DNA of 64,000 nt from Polynucleobacter sp. AP-Melu-500A-A1 (lineage in GTDB: Bacteria > Pseudomonadota > Gammaproteobacteria > Burkholderiales > Burkholderiaceae), in assembly GCF_018882125.1 (NCBI RefSeq), contig NZ_JACVOZ010000004.1:1-64000 (forward strand), given 5' to 3'. A program made the translations under genes and the position numbers. The number at the start of each line of letters is the position of its first letter. The stretch's first letter is position 1. The notes under the pieces were generated by a model, which ran no database searches, was not told the DNA's origin, and worked only from the letters and a program-made list of their open reading frames with translations. Shown piece after piece: positions 1 to 9,775 of this stretch.

Positions 1-1327
1 CCCAATAATCCACATCAAACCGCTTAGAAGATTCTCCTGCTAAGACATTGAAATACAGATATTGATAGGGATGCCAGCGTACCATCCAAAAGGTTGTCAG
101 GCTCAATGAAATAATCACAACAACATTTAGACTTGTGCGCAGTACTTTTTTGGCATCAGTAAGATCTCGTAAAAAGACAAAACCTCTCATAGCGACTAAT
201 AAAAAAGCAGGGTAAATAAAATACATCTGGCGCCAGCCGTTATAGAGAACTGAATTTAAAACAATGACGGCGGTGAGCGGTGCTAAAAAGAGCCCTAAAA
301 ATAAGAGATCTTGTAATTGATCTGAGTTGATCCAGAGTTTTTTGCCTGCCAGGATCAGATTGCGTAAGGTACCAATAGCGCCAACCAAAAAGAGTAGGGA
401 ATAGAGGATGGGAGTCGTGATGCCAATCCAAACCGGAATGTAGTACCAAGGAAGGGACCCACTAGAAACAATCCGCCCCATAAAGTACATATCAATCACA
501 TGTCTAAAGCGCGCCATGTTCTTAAAGGCAGTAATAAAGTTGCCCACAGGATCTAGCCAGAGCCAGGGCCAAAAAGCGACCACTAGCGCTGCCATAGCAA
601 GCAGATAAATACCCAAAGCGCCAGCAGTCTTACTAGCACCAAGATCTTTTCTGAGAACTAAGGCGGCTAATGTCACGAGCGTAGCGGCTGGAATGATGAT
701 GGCCATAATCCGGACATCAATAGCGATGGCGCAGGCTAAAGCATGCCAAAGACCAGTCTTCCAACTAGGCTGCAATACAAATCGAATAAGTGTGTAGGTG
801 GCAATGACAAAGGTGGACATGAACACCAGATCTTTGTCATTAAAAAAGCCATCTCCAAAGATCCGGGGGCTGAGCACTAAAAAGAGGGCGCCTAATAAGC
901 CCAATGCTTGACTTGAGTAACGCTCTTTAACTAAGCGATAAAAGAAAAAGACCGCACAGAAAAAAACCAAAAAGGTAAGCAGGTGACGGAAAAAATACAC
1001 ATCCGCATCTTGTAGTTGTAATAAGCGTACTAAAAACTCAGCGGGCAGCTCAAAGGCAACTCCATAATCACGATCTTTTTGAGCTAGAAAGAGACTGGCA
1101 GGATCTTGGAGTGGTGCTGCACCATTGAGTAGAAATGGAATCTGAAAAAGGTTGGCAAGATAGGCAAGGCTAGTGAGGCCGATTTCACGCTGTTGCTGTT
1201 CATCAGTGGAGACGCCAAAATCTTGGTAAATCCATAATCCTAAGCATAAGAAAGTTACAAAAAAAGCAAAAACCATTCTTGAGGATATAAACACTTTTGA
1301 GAGAGGCTTTAAGGCTTTGCTAATCAT
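1..1327 (-). CDS. Polytopic membrane glycosyltransferase-like protein (C-terminus outside window)
   Basis: The minus-strand frame is open from an ATG at 1327 to the window edge, about 442 residues with no stop, so the C-terminus is missing. The protein is very hydrophobic with about 9-10 membrane segments. It starts MISKALKPLSK, followed by a first membrane segment and the soluble stretch GVSTDEQQQ. Near the cut end it reads RWHPYQYLYFN, a motif I associate with GT39/PMT-like GT-C enzymes that use lipid-linked sugars. The acidic loop after the first segment fits GT-C topology. It lies 26 bases downstream of the next minus-strand membrane gene, so the two are probably cotranscribed. No good Shine-Dalgarno is seen at the chosen start. 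The substrate is unknown, and the GT-C assignment is inferred from topology and the motif only. Confidence 0.7.
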   Translation of the reverse strand, partial: MISKALKPLSKVFISSRMVFAFFVTFLCLGLWIYQDFGVSTDEQQQREIGLTSLAYLANLFQIPFLLNGAAPLQDPASLFLAQKDRDYGVAFELPAEFLVRLLQLQDADVYFFRHLLTFLVFFCAVFFFYRLVKERYSSQALGLLGALFLVLSPRIFGDGFFNDKDLVFMSTFVIATYTLIRFVLQPSWKTGLWHALACAIAIDVRIMAIIIPAATLVTLAALVLRKDLGASKTAGALGIYLLAMAALVVAFWPWLWLDPVGNFITAFKNMARFRHVIDMYFMGRIVSSGSLPWYYIPVWIGITTPILYSLLFLVGAIGTLRNLILAGKKLWINSDQLQDLLFLGLFLAPLTAVIVLNSVLYNGWRQMYFIYPAFLLVAMRGFVFLRDLTDAKKVLRTSLNVVVIISLSLTTFWMVRWHPYQYLYFNVLAGESSKRFDVDYW

Positions 1328-1353
1328 TAAGGGGTATTTTAATTTCGAGCGAT

Positions 1354-3381
1354 TTATGAAAATACAGCCGATTTAATGCCAATCCCTAGCTTTCGCTCAT
1401 CAGCCCCAATACCAATGCTCTTAGGGCTAGCAGCATCCGGAAATTGAAAACGGATGGTGATAAAAGGCATACCCCTTAATTCTTTTGGAATATCAATTGC
1501 CAATGTATTTTCTTCGGAGCTTGATAGCAAAAATTGTTGAACCTTGGTTCCATTGACATCCACATTAACTTGTTGCTTGGGGTGATTAGGAGAAACAAAA
1601 GCCTTGGTATTGAGGGTAATAGTTGATGGTCGATCAGTTGGCATTGGTAATACGAGTTCCGCACTTGAGCCATCCGACCAAATGCCGCCCCAACTTTCTC
1701 GTATAGACCAGCCTTTAGTAATAAATTTTTCTCTATTGGCCCAGTCGTTTGCGAATGAAATCTTCTGACCGCGTCGTATGTAGGAGATCCCATCTAAATT
1801 TCCCAGGTATCCAAGGGTAACGAGGTGATCTTGGAGGCTCTCAGCGCCCTCAATTTTGACTAAATTACCTTTTTGGATTGAGGGATCATAGTCATAGAAC
1901 CATAAATTAGTGGGTGCAACCTTCCACCAATGATCAATAGAAAGAGATCCATTTTCAAATTTTAAATTACGAAAATCTCCCCGTCTTGTATCAATAACAG
2001 CGCCTCCACCTACTTGTTGCTTGGTAAGAATTGCGAGTGCAGAGCCGAAATCCCATGGCTGACTGAATACAATTTCATTGTTGTAGTTTTTGGTGAGAAA
2101 TTGTGGAAGGTTACCGATAACAGTAGCATGTTTTGGGACTTGATTTTTTTCAACTAACTCAATTGCATCACTCAATATCTGATTTTGTAATTTCCAAGAC
2201 TCAATATACCCATCGCGTTGTATCGAAAATGAAATGGAGCTAAAAAATCCAAAAGTAATAATAAGTATTAGTAAAAACTTTTTAATCAGGGTATTTTGAG
2301 TAATAGCAACAAGGCTGCAAATCAGAATCGTAAGTGAGTACCAGGTGGATGAAAGCCCCCGTGCTTGATAGCCCCAAGATTCTGCAGCCGCTCCAGAAAG
2401 AATGAAGATTGATGAAGATCCTATAAAGCAGGCGGCTGCAACAAAAAAGAATTTCCAATGTCTTTTTTTATCTGCTTGGGGTGGGAGTCTAAAAGCAAAA
2501 AATATTCCTGCAATCATCAATAGGGCTGTTAATACATCATAAGTAGTTACAAAACCATTACTTTTAATAAAGAGCGCTGGAATTTGAGTTGTAAATACAT
2601 TTATCCAGGTATAAAAATTTACTATTAATGTATCTGGCGTGGCAGCCAAACGAGAGTAATCAATCTCATAAATTCTTGGGGCCGCTCCCTTTTGCCAAAG
2701 TATTACTACAAATAGAATGCTTAAGATTGGCAATACAAAGTGAATGAAATATTTTTTGAAATGAGTAAATGGATTATTCGTATTCAGAATAAAAGGTAAA
2801 AGAAAGTTCAATCCCAGAAGCGGAAGAATTACTTCGTAAGTTAAAAATCCGCAAAGTAATAATAGGTAAGATAAGCAAAAAGAAACTTTTGATTTTGTTT
2901 GGCAATACGAAAAAAGAAGCTGTAAAGAAAGTGCCCAATATAGGAAAGCTACTGTTGCAGTCGATTGGTTGATTGGCGATGCTATAACGGGCATTGCAAT
3001 CATTGGGATACTGGCAAGAAAGGCGAATACAAGCGCAGGAACCCAGCCGGCTATTTGATAAATAATACGAAATGTAATGCCGATAGCCAGAAAATAAATA
3101 ACAGTATTAAAAATTAAGTAATACGAAAAATGAGTTGTAAATAAAAGAGTGGTTGCGGTAATTGGCAGCGGAGCGAGTGGCCGATTGGAGAAAAGAGGAA
3201 ACCATGACTTGTAACACTCAAAAAATCCTGAACATGAAAGATTTTGTGAGATATCACCCCAATCATCAACAATAATCCCGCCCTTTAAAAGCAGAGGAAG
3301 ATAGGTCGCTAATATAAATAAAACAAGTAAGGTACTTGTTAAATATAGAGATTTTTTATTTAAACTTGGTACGACGATCAT
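1354..3381 (-). CDS. GT-C-like membrane protein with C-terminal extracytoplasmic domain
   Basis: The product is about 675 residues from the ATG at 3381. A GTG at 3462 would add 27 residues; I prefer the ATG because it gives a lysine-containing N-terminus directly before the first membrane helix. The N-terminal two thirds has roughly 11-12 membrane segments. The first extracytoplasmic loop carries VDDWGDI, an acidic pair typical of GT-C transferases. The last 200 or so residues are soluble and look like a beta-sandwich domain (VDVNGTKV, FQFPDAASPKSIGIG, DERKLGIGI), resembling the tail found on some membrane glycosyltransferases. It probably acts in the inner membrane on undecaprenyl-linked sugars; donor and acceptor are unknown. 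Confidence 0.7.
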   Translation of the reverse strand: MIVVPSLNKKSLYLTSTLLVLFILATYLPLLLKGGIIVDDWGDISQNLSCSGFFECYKSWFPLFSNRPLAPLPITATTLLFTTHFSYYLIFNTVIYFLAIGITFRIIYQIAGWVPALVFAFLASIPMIAMPVIASPINQSTATVAFLYWALSLQLLFSYCQTKSKVSFCLSYLLLLCGFLTYEVILPLLGLNFLLPFILNTNNPFTHFKKYFIHFVLPILSILFVVILWQKGAAPRIYEIDYSRLAATPDTLIVNFYTWINVFTTQIPALFIKSNGFVTTYDVLTALLMIAGIFFAFRLPPQADKKRHWKFFFVAAACFIGSSSIFILSGAAAESWGYQARGLSSTWYSLTILICSLVAITQNTLIKKFLLILIITFGFFSSISFSIQRDGYIESWKLQNQILSDAIELVEKNQVPKHATVIGNLPQFLTKNYNNEIVFSQPWDFGSALAILTKQQVGGGAVIDTRRGDFRNLKFENGSLSIDHWWKVAPTNLWFYDYDPSIQKGNLVKIEGAESLQDHLVTLGYLGNLDGISYIRRGQKISFANDWANREKFITKGWSIRESWGGIWSDGSSAELVLPMPTDRPSTITLNTKAFVSPNHPKQQVNVDVNGTKVQQFLLSSSEENTLAIDIPKELRGMPFITIRFQFPDAASPKSIGIGADERKLGIGIKSAVFS

Positions 3382-3525
3382 TAATAGGGGTGTTCTGTCT
3401 ATGTATAAAGAATCGATTCCGTATTTTAGGGCATATACAATGAGCAAATTCGCTAAAATCACTGAATTATTAGGTATTTAGGCCCAATTGATGGTTTAAA
3501 TATTTAAATTGAATCGAGGATCATT

Positions 3526-4482
3526 TTGTCGGCAAATCACCAAACTAAGCCAGATTACCTGCGAGGACATCTCGAGATATGCCGCTTTGATCATTGGATC
3601 AAAAATGTCTTTATTCTTCCGGGCTTATTAATTGCCATCAGCATTTATCCCCAAAGCATTAATGCTGGATTATTCATATCCATAGTGATCGGGTTTTTGG
3701 CTGCAGGATTGGTGGCATCAAGCAACTATGTCATTAATGAAATCTTGGATGCCCCTTTTGATGCATTGCATCCCACTAAACGTCTTCGTCCAACGCCAGC
3801 AGGTCGTGTTCATATTCAATGGGGATATGTCCAGTGGATAGTGTTGATGCTAATAGGCTTAGCTTTAGCCTCATTAGTTTCTCAGGCTTTAGTTTGGGTC
3901 TTGCTCTGGCTTTGGGTGATGGGTTGTATTTACAACATTCCGCCTGTACGCGCCAAGGACCTGCCTTATATTGATGTGCTGGTTGAGTCGATCAATAATC
4001 CCATCCGTCTATTGGTAGGTTGGTATATCGTTTCTCCACCATTTCAGATTCCAGTTTCGCTACTCATTTCTTACTGGATGATTGGTGCCTATTTAATGGC
4101 TATTAAGCGTTTTGCTGAGATGCGAGATATTTCAAGAAACATATCTGCAAAGCAATACCGTAAGTCATTTGGCTATTACACCGAGCAGAACTTGCTGGTT
4201 TCCATCATGTTTTATGCAGCTACCTCTATGCTCTTCTTTGGCGCTTTCGTGATGCGCTATCGATTGGAGTTAATTCTGTCTTTTCCTTTGGTTGCCTTCA
4301 TTATGGCCATGTACCTAAACTTGGCTTTTAAAGAAGACGGTAGCGCCCAAGCCCCTGAAAAGTTATGGAAAGAAACCCCTCTCATGTTGGCATCATTTTT
4401 ATGCCTCATCTTGATGGTATTTCTCATGAATGTTTCTTTGCCCGCCTTTACTGCATTCTTTCAACAATCGGTTCTTAATTAA
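3526..4482 (+). CDS. UbiA-family prenyltransferase (polyprenyl-phosphate phosphoribosyltransferase-like)
   Basis: This is an integral membrane prenyltransferase of the UbiA superfamily, 318 residues with about 8-9 helices. The first aspartate-rich motif is visible as NEILDAPFDALHPTKRLRP, and the second conserved region follows AKDLPYIDVLVESINNPIR. Within the family it looks closer to the phosphoribosyl-polyprenol branch than to quinone or heme enzymes, but the donor cannot be told from sequence. The start is TTG at 3526, supported by CGAGGA (3515-3520) five bases upstream. It is divergent from the 1354-3381 gene and followed 23 bases later by another membrane gene on the same strand. It is one of two UbiA-like genes in the locus; the other is fused to a HAD domain. 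Confidence 0.8.
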   Translation: MSANHQTKPDYLRGHLEICRFDHWIKNVFILPGLLIAISIYPQSINAGLFISIVIGFLAAGLVASSNYVINEILDAPFDALHPTKRLRPTPAGRVHIQWGYVQWIVLMLIGLALASLVSQALVWVLLWLWVMGCIYNIPPVRAKDLPYIDVLVESINNPIRLLVGWYIVSPPFQIPVSLLISYWMIGAYLMAIKRFAEMRDISRNISAKQYRKSFGYYTEQNLLVSIMFYAATSMLFFGAFVMRYRLELILSFPLVAFIMAMYLNLAFKEDGSAQAPEKLWKETPLMLASFLCLILMVFLMNVSLPAFTAFFQQSVLN

Positions 4483-4505
4483 TTCTATAGGGCTATAGAG
4501 TAAGC

Positions 4506-5492
4506 ATGCCCTCTAGTGCAACAGGGAATTCAGTAAGGAAGACAGCGCTCGCTTATTTGATTTTGCTGTTTGTGAGCTCTTGTTTGAGCTTATTTTTGTT
4601 TATGCGTAATCCCTGGCTGGCTTCGGATCTGAATACAGATTCCTATGTTTGGTTCTTAGAGTTTTCTCGCACCATTTTTCAGTCCCAGTCTGCTTATTAC
4701 GCGGAATCTATTCTTCTACCCCTGCTGGCTAAGATTCTGGGCGCAACTCAAACGCTGATTACCTATAAGTTGCTTTGCGGCCTATTAACTGTTTGTATCT
4801 TGCCTATCACCGCTATCTTTGCTCAGCGATATTTTCAGAATCTGTTTAAAACTTTACTATTCATTATTTTATTTGGGCTTTCTTTTCAGTACTTGCAGTT
4901 CTACATTCTGGGCTTCCCTGACCCTCTGACAATTCTTCTATTGGTATTGGCAGTCTTTCAAAAGAGATTGGGTGTAATGTTTGCCTTATTGGTTCTCGCA
5001 ATGCTCTCACACTTCTCAATGGCCGCCCTGAGTGTTATTGGCTTGATTGGCTTAATATATTTTTCGCCAAACGCGGTTCTTTATTCTCAGAAGAAATTAG
5101 TTGCTATATCAATTGCTGCCATTCTTGCTGGAAAAGCCTTTTTGCTTGCTTGGTATGCCGTCTTTCACTACCAACTACTTAGTAGATTAGATTGGGCCCT
5201 TGGTAAGGGTTACATATTCTTTCTAGAGCGCTATGAAACCAATATGGCAGGGTTCTGGTTGACACCTGGCATTCCATTTTTAGCTCTTTATTTCTTGATC
5301 GCTGCTTATTTTCTGATGCAGAAGAAATTTGCTTTTGTGTTCTCAGCACTTCTTGCTTTAGCCATTACCTACGTGGCTCTATTTTGGACGGTCGATGGCT
5401 TAAGAGTATTTGCTGTTGTCATTGCAGCACCATATGCCTACTTACTTCTGAGCTTTATAAATAGCCTGCCTTTTTGGAAGGCTGTTAAGTAG
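4506..5492 (+). CDS. Polytopic membrane protein, possible glycan polymerase or GT-C enzyme
   Basis: The protein has 328 residues and about 9-10 membrane helices. I do not recognise a named family. After the first helix comes ASDLNTDSYVW and later GFPDPLTILLLVL, with a short motif SHFSMAAL; acidic residues in the early loops are compatible with a GT-C or Wzy-like enzyme but are not diagnostic. It follows the UbiA gene by 23 bases and ends one base before the convergent ABC transporter gene, so it likely forms a two-gene unit with UbiA. The role in the glycan pathway is inferred from position only. Confidence 0.65.
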   Translation: MPSSATGNSVRKTALAYLILLFVSSCLSLFLFMRNPWLASDLNTDSYVWFLEFSRTIFQSQSAYYAESILLPLLAKILGATQTLITYKLLCGLLTVCILPITAIFAQRYFQNLFKTLLFIILFGLSFQYLQFYILGFPDPLTILLLVLAVFQKRLGVMFALLVLAMLSHFSMAALSVIGLIGLIYFSPNAVLYSQKKLVAISIAAILAGKAFLLAWYAVFHYQLLSRLDWALGKGYIFFLERYETNMAGFWLTPGIPFLALYFLIAAYFLMQKKFAFVFSALLALAITYVALFWTVDGLRVFAVVIAAPYAYLLLSFINSLPFWKAVK

Positions 5493-5493
5493 C

Positions 5494-7281
5494 TTACTTA
5501 GATTCAATAATCGGTAAGGCGAGTTCTTCATAGCTGCCAATAGCTTCGATCTTGCCGTGATCGAGTTTGACAAGCATTGAACAGTCCTTAAGCGTGCTTA
5601 AGCGATGTGCAATCATGAGAACGGTGTAATTGGACCCCAGGTTTTGAATGGATTCCATAACGGCAATCTCAGTTTCGGTATCTAGAGCGCTCGTTGCTTC
5701 ATCAAAAATCAAGACATCAGCATTCTTGTAGAGCGCCCTGGCAATGCCGATACGTTGGCGCTGCCCGCCAGAAAGACGCGTGCCGCGCTCACCAACAAAG
5801 GTTTCATATCCTTGAGGAAGCCCCTCAATTGTCTTGGCGATCTGAGCCTGTGCAGCGACACGTTTCACTCTCTCATGATCAATCTCATGCTTCGGAATGC
5901 CAAATGCAATGTTCTCTTCGATCGTCGAGTCTGCTAAATAAATTGTTTGCGGAACGTGGGCAATATGCATTTGCCAGGCACGATGATTAGCTTCGGCAAT
6001 AATTTGATTATCAATCTCCAAAGCGCCTGCACTTGGCCTTAGTAGGCCCATCAAGATGTCTAATAGCGTACTCTTACCAGCCCCAGTGGTACCAATGAAG
6101 CCTACCCGGCTACCCTTAGGAATGGTAAGTGATAGCTTATCCAGAATGAGTGGCGAATTTTCTCGATACTGAAAAGAAACATCCTTCAGATTAATTTCTT
6201 TCTTAAATAGAATCGGCTCTGAAGGCAATTGATTAGCATATTCCGGTAGCGGCTGATCCAGAAAATCCAAAGTGTCTTTGAGTGAGAACTGGTTGCGTAA
6301 TATCGCTGTCCAGGCACTGTAAGCAAGCTGCATCACTGGCAGTAAACGCTGTGAAGCTAAAGCAAGGGCTCCCACAATAGGTATGGCTTGGTTGATTTCA
6401 TTCGATTGCTTGGTAAGTACAAAGGCAAGCAAGGCAATCAGTAGCATACCTAGTGCTTCAGTTACAAAGCGGGGGCTCACACTGATGAATGAGCTAGTGG
6501 CATAGGCTTTACGTAAAACAGAATCAGACTTTTGATAAACCTTACAGTAAGCATCCTGTGAGCCATCAATCAAAATATCCCGAATGCCGCCTAAACCTTC
6601 TTGTAAAGACTTAATTACCCGCGCCGACTCTACAGTAATGTCTTTGCTGTTATTCATGAGCTTTTTGCGGGTGACTTTCATGGTCACGAAATACATCAAA
6701 CCAAATATGCCGAAAGCTGCGGCGGATGGAATGGGGGCGATTACCAAAAGAGTGCCCAACATCAACACCAACATAATCATCGAGCTCAATACATAGAGCG
6801 CTGACATGATGATGCCATCTGTGACAATTGTGGTCTTGCCCGTTACACCATCAATAATCTCGCTAGTATTGCGAGAGAGGTGAGTTAAATAAGGCTGATA
6901 GAGTGTTTTGCGATAGATGCTGTAACCAATATCGGCGCCAGTAGCAAATGACAAACGCAAACTGACTTTGAGTAATACCAAGCGCATGGCGCCAGCAACG
7001 ATGGCTGTAAAGCCAAAAAGTAAAGTAAGGGGTAGCAATAGCTCACCCTCAGACTGAATGCCAGCCAGTTGAATAAATGGTTGAGCAATCGGCAACTCAA
7101 ACACCTGCTTGGGGTTTGTGAGTGCAGCTAAGAAAGGCACAATCGCCCCCAAACTTAATACCTCTGCAAAAGACACCAAAACCATCAAGACCAGCAATAA
7201 GGCAAATTGGCCTTTGCGACGTGGGCTAAAGTGTTCCCAAAGCCTAAATAGGAGGTGAGGGAGTTTTTCTGAGGAAGGCAC
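5494..7281 (-). CDS. ABC exporter/flippase, MsbA/PglK type, fused permease-ATPase
   Basis: A 595-residue half-transporter: six-helix type-1 export permease (about residues 20-320) followed by the nucleotide-binding domain. Walker A is GTTGAGKST (about 397-405), the signature LSGGQRQR (about 503-510), Walker B VLIFDEATSALD (about 523) and the H-loop AHR (about 558-560). Dimers of this architecture flip lipid-linked oligosaccharides (PglK) or lipid A (MsbA). Its position inside a glycan locus lacking a Wzx makes a lipid-oligosaccharide flippase the best guess. The start is a GTG without a strong ribosome-binding site, so a slightly shorter form is possible. It is convergent with the preceding plus-strand pair. 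Confidence 0.88.
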   Translation of the reverse strand: MPSSEKLPHLLFRLWEHFSPRRKGQFALLLVLMVLVSFAEVLSLGAIVPFLAALTNPKQVFELPIAQPFIQLAGIQSEGELLLPLTLLFGFTAIVAGAMRLVLLKVSLRLSFATGADIGYSIYRKTLYQPYLTHLSRNTSEIIDGVTGKTTIVTDGIIMSALYVLSSMIMLVLMLGTLLVIAPIPSAAAFGIFGLMYFVTMKVTRKKLMNNSKDITVESARVIKSLQEGLGGIRDILIDGSQDAYCKVYQKSDSVLRKAYATSSFISVSPRFVTEALGMLLIALLAFVLTKQSNEINQAIPIVGALALASQRLLPVMQLAYSAWTAILRNQFSLKDTLDFLDQPLPEYANQLPSEPILFKKEINLKDVSFQYRENSPLILDKLSLTIPKGSRVGFIGTTGAGKSTLLDILMGLLRPSAGALEIDNQIIAEANHRAWQMHIAHVPQTIYLADSTIEENIAFGIPKHEIDHERVKRVAAQAQIAKTIEGLPQGYETFVGERGTRLSGGQRQRIGIARALYKNADVLIFDEATSALDTETEIAVMESIQNLGSNYTVLMIAHRLSTLKDCSMLVKLDHGKIEAIGSYEELALPIIESK

Positions 7282-7371
7282 GCTATGGATGAAGGTTTTG
7301 GGTTGGTCTAGGTTGATTTTTGTTGTTTGAGCTTTTTATTCAGGCAAATCACCCGTTTAGCCTCATTGGGC

Positions 7372-7383
7372 TCGGGGTAAAAT
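7372..7383 (+). promoter_or_regulatory. Candidate -10 region upstream of glycosyltransferase at 7480
   Basis: TAAAAT at 7378-7383 is one mismatch from a -10 consensus and lies in the divergent gap between the ABC exporter and the glycosyltransferase. No convincing -35 is visible at the usual distance, so this is weak. A 28-codon reading frame (7389-7475) sits between it and the glycosyltransferase start, ending 4 bases before that ATG; whether it is translated is unknown. Confidence 0.25.
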
Positions 7384-7479
7384 GCGCTATGGCATTAATT
7401 TTAAAGCATATTTCTGCAAATCAACCTACTCAATCTGGCCTTTATGGGTCTGTTGAAGCTGATCGGTGTCGCTAAATTC

Positions 7480-8412
7480 ATGAAAAGTGCTGTTTTATTC
7501 CTCATATTCAATCGTCCTGAGACAACGATCAAGGTATTCGAGAAAATTCGTGCAGCCAGACCTCCCAAGTTATATATCTCAGCCGATGGCCCTAGATCCA
7601 ATCGCCCTGGTGAATTAGAGCGCTGTGAAGAGGCTCGCAAGATTGCTTTAGGTGTGGATTGGCCATGTGAAGTTAAAACTTTATTTCGAGAAAGCAATCT
7701 GGGTTGCAAGATGGGAGTTGCTTCCGGAATAGATTGGTTTTTTCAAAATGAAGAAGAGGGCGTCATTTTGGAAGATGATGTCTTGCCAATGCCTAGCTTC
7801 TTTGCTTTTTGTGATGAGATGCTTGAGCGCTATCGCAACGATCCTACGATTGGCATGATCACGGGATCGAATCTGGTTTCAAAAAGATTAAACAATGATT
7901 CAAGCTATTTTGTAAGTCATGTCCCATTGATTTGGGGATGGGCTACTTGGCGCCGCGCTTGGCAACATTACGATGTCCGCATGGAAAATTGGCCGCAATG
8001 GTCCAGAAGTGACAAAATCACTAAATGTTTCCATGGTGATCAATTGGTATCAAGCCACTGGCGTGATGCTCTAGATCGGGTTTATCAAAATGGCATGGAT
8101 ACCTGGGATTACCAGTGGTTATTTACTTGTTGGCAAGCGGGCATGTACAGCATTATTCCTGCGCAAAATCTCACAGACAATTTGGGTTATGGCGTTGAGG
8201 CAACTCACACATCCATGCACAAGCCGGATTGCTTGGTTGAATCTATACCGCAAGATCTCACTTGGCCCCTGGTTCATCCTAAAGTACTCGCACCAGACTG
8301 GAAAATCGATCGCATGATGTTTGAGCGTATCCATGGTGTAACACTGAAGGGTTATGTGCGCAGACAATTGCGCCCTTTACGCAAAATCTTCAATGGCATT
8401 ATCGGGAAGTAG
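7480..8412 (+). CDS. Glycosyltransferase, GT2-like (nucleotide-diphospho-sugar transferase fold)
   Basis: A cytosolic GT-A-fold transferase of about 310 residues. The family-typical N-terminus KSAVLFLIFNRPETT is followed by ISADGPRSNRPGE, the region NLGCKMGVASGIDWFF and an acidic metal/nucleotide site ILEDDVLPMPSFF. I place the start at the ATG at 7480 because homologous proteins begin just before the LFLIFNRP strand; an ATG at 7444 would add 12 residues of poor quality. Neither has a strong ribosome-binding site. It is followed 11 bases later by a GT4 gene, and the two probably form an operon with the GT32-like gene. The sugar specificity is unknown. Confidence 0.82.
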   Translation: MKSAVLFLIFNRPETTIKVFEKIRAARPPKLYISADGPRSNRPGELERCEEARKIALGVDWPCEVKTLFRESNLGCKMGVASGIDWFFQNEEEGVILEDDVLPMPSFFAFCDEMLERYRNDPTIGMITGSNLVSKRLNNDSSYFVSHVPLIWGWATWRRAWQHYDVRMENWPQWSRSDKITKCFHGDQLVSSHWRDALDRVYQNGMDTWDYQWLFTCWQAGMYSIIPAQNLTDNLGYGVEATHTSMHKPDCLVESIPQDLTWPLVHPKVLAPDWKIDRMMFERIHGVTLKGYVRRQLRPLRKIFNGIIGK

Positions 8413-8423
8413 AGAATCTGCGA

Positions 8424-9731
8424 ATGAATCTGCCAATAAAGCTACGCGTACTCGCCATGAATCACTCTGACACTTCTGGTGGTGCAGCCCGAGCAGCTTA
8501 TCGAGTGCATAACGCTGTTAGGCTTTTGGGGGTTGATTCAACGCTTCGCGTAAATCAAAAGTCACTGCAGGATCCTACAGTGCAAGGCCCTGCTAATAAG
8601 TTAGGACGTTTGCTAGCCAAGTTTTACTCTGGAATGGGACAGTTATTAATCAAGCCCTTCAAAAGTAATCCTAATATCTATCAATCAATCGCCTTAATGC
8701 CCACTAGTTGGGCTACCCGATTAAATTCATCGCAGAACGATGTGGTGCACATGCATTGGGTTAATGGAGAAATGATTTCTATTGTAGATATTGGCAAAAT
8801 TGATAAGCCCCTCATGTGGACCTTGCATGATATGTGGGGCATTGCTGGTGCAGAGCATTATTGTGAGGATGCACGTGCACATGATGGCTATACAAAAGAG
8901 AATCGACCAGAGGGTGAAACAGGTTTTGATCTCAATCGCTGGACCTGGTTACGTAAAGTAAAGCATTGGAAAAAACCCATATTGATAACGACGCCAAGTC
9001 GTTGGATGGCAGAGAAAATTAGTGAGAGTGAGCTAATGAAAGGTTGGCCAGTGATGGCCATTGCCAACCCGCTGGATACAGAAATTTGGCGCCCTATAGA
9101 TCAGTTCATTGCTAGAGAAGAATTAGGTCTTCCGCAAAATGTACCTTTGATCTTGTTTGGTGCCTCAGGTGGCGCTGCAGATCCACGTAAAGGATTTGAT
9201 TTGCTTTTGGAAGCAATACCCTTGCTGCAAAAAAGCATGACCGCTCAGGGCATGAGCTCATTGGAGCTAGTAGTTTTTGGTCAGGATGCTCCCAGGGGTG
9301 GATCCGATCTATCTAATTTAAATATCCTAACGCATTACATGGGGCATATTAATAATGACCATACATTGCAATTGCTCTATAGCGCTGCTGATGTAATGGT
9401 CGTACCTTCGCGTCAAGAAACCTTTGGCCAAACAGCTAGTGAAGCCTTAGCTTGTGGGTGTCCTGTAGCGGCTTTTGGGGCAACTGGTCTTTTAGACGTG
9501 GTGGAGCATCTGACTTGTGGCTACTTGGCCAAGCCTTATGATCCACAAGATTTAGCAACAGGCATAGAGTGGCTGATTCGTTCACAGCAGGATGAAAAGA
9601 ATGCAGGACGCCTTAATGACTCATCCCTGCGCCTTGCTGCGAGAAAGCATGCGGTGGATCACTTTAGCTATCCCGTGATTGCCAAGCAATATATTGCTGC
9701 CTACCAATACGCAATCAAAATGCGTTCATAA
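8424..9731 (+). CDS. Glycosyltransferase family 4, WcaC-like
   Basis: A 435-residue GT-B transferase. The N-terminal acceptor domain contains LAMNHSDTSGGAARAAYR and HMHWVNGEMIS followed by LHDMWGIAGAEHYC, a pattern known from WcaC/colanic-acid-type GT4 enzymes. The C-terminal donor domain has ADPRKGFDLLLEA and the catalytic EX7E-like stretch ETFGQTASEALACGCPV. It should add one sugar to a lipid-linked intermediate on the cytoplasmic face of the membrane. It begins 11 bases after the GT2-like gene and is followed 44 bases later by the GT32-like gene. Family assignment is firm; the linkage formed is not predictable. Confidence 0.88.
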   Translation: MNLPIKLRVLAMNHSDTSGGAARAAYRVHNAVRLLGVDSTLRVNQKSLQDPTVQGPANKLGRLLAKFYSGMGQLLIKPFKSNPNIYQSIALMPTSWATRLNSSQNDVVHMHWVNGEMISIVDIGKIDKPLMWTLHDMWGIAGAEHYCEDARAHDGYTKENRPEGETGFDLNRWTWLRKVKHWKKPILITTPSRWMAEKISESELMKGWPVMAIANPLDTEIWRPIDQFIAREELGLPQNVPLILFGASGGAADPRKGFDLLLEAIPLLQKSMTAQGMSSLELVVFGQDAPRGGSDLSNLNILTHYMGHINNDHTLQLLYSAADVMVVPSRQETFGQTASEALACGCPVAAFGATGLLDVVEHLTCGYLAKPYDPQDLATGIEWLIRSQQDEKNAGRLNDSSLRLAARKHAVDHFSYPVIAKQYIAAYQYAIKMRS

Positions 9732-9775
9732 TTTGGTTTATTGTTAATCGATCAATACGAATACGGAATTTGAGA

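Noticed and set aside
1476..1793. 105-residue minus-strand frame over the GT-C-like gene
   Set aside because: It lies in another frame of a well-supported membrane protein gene and has no family features.
7389..7475. 28-codon frame ending 4 bases before the glycosyltransferase ATG
   Set aside because: No ribosome-binding site at a usable distance and no recognisable peptide; kept only as a remark on the promoter region.
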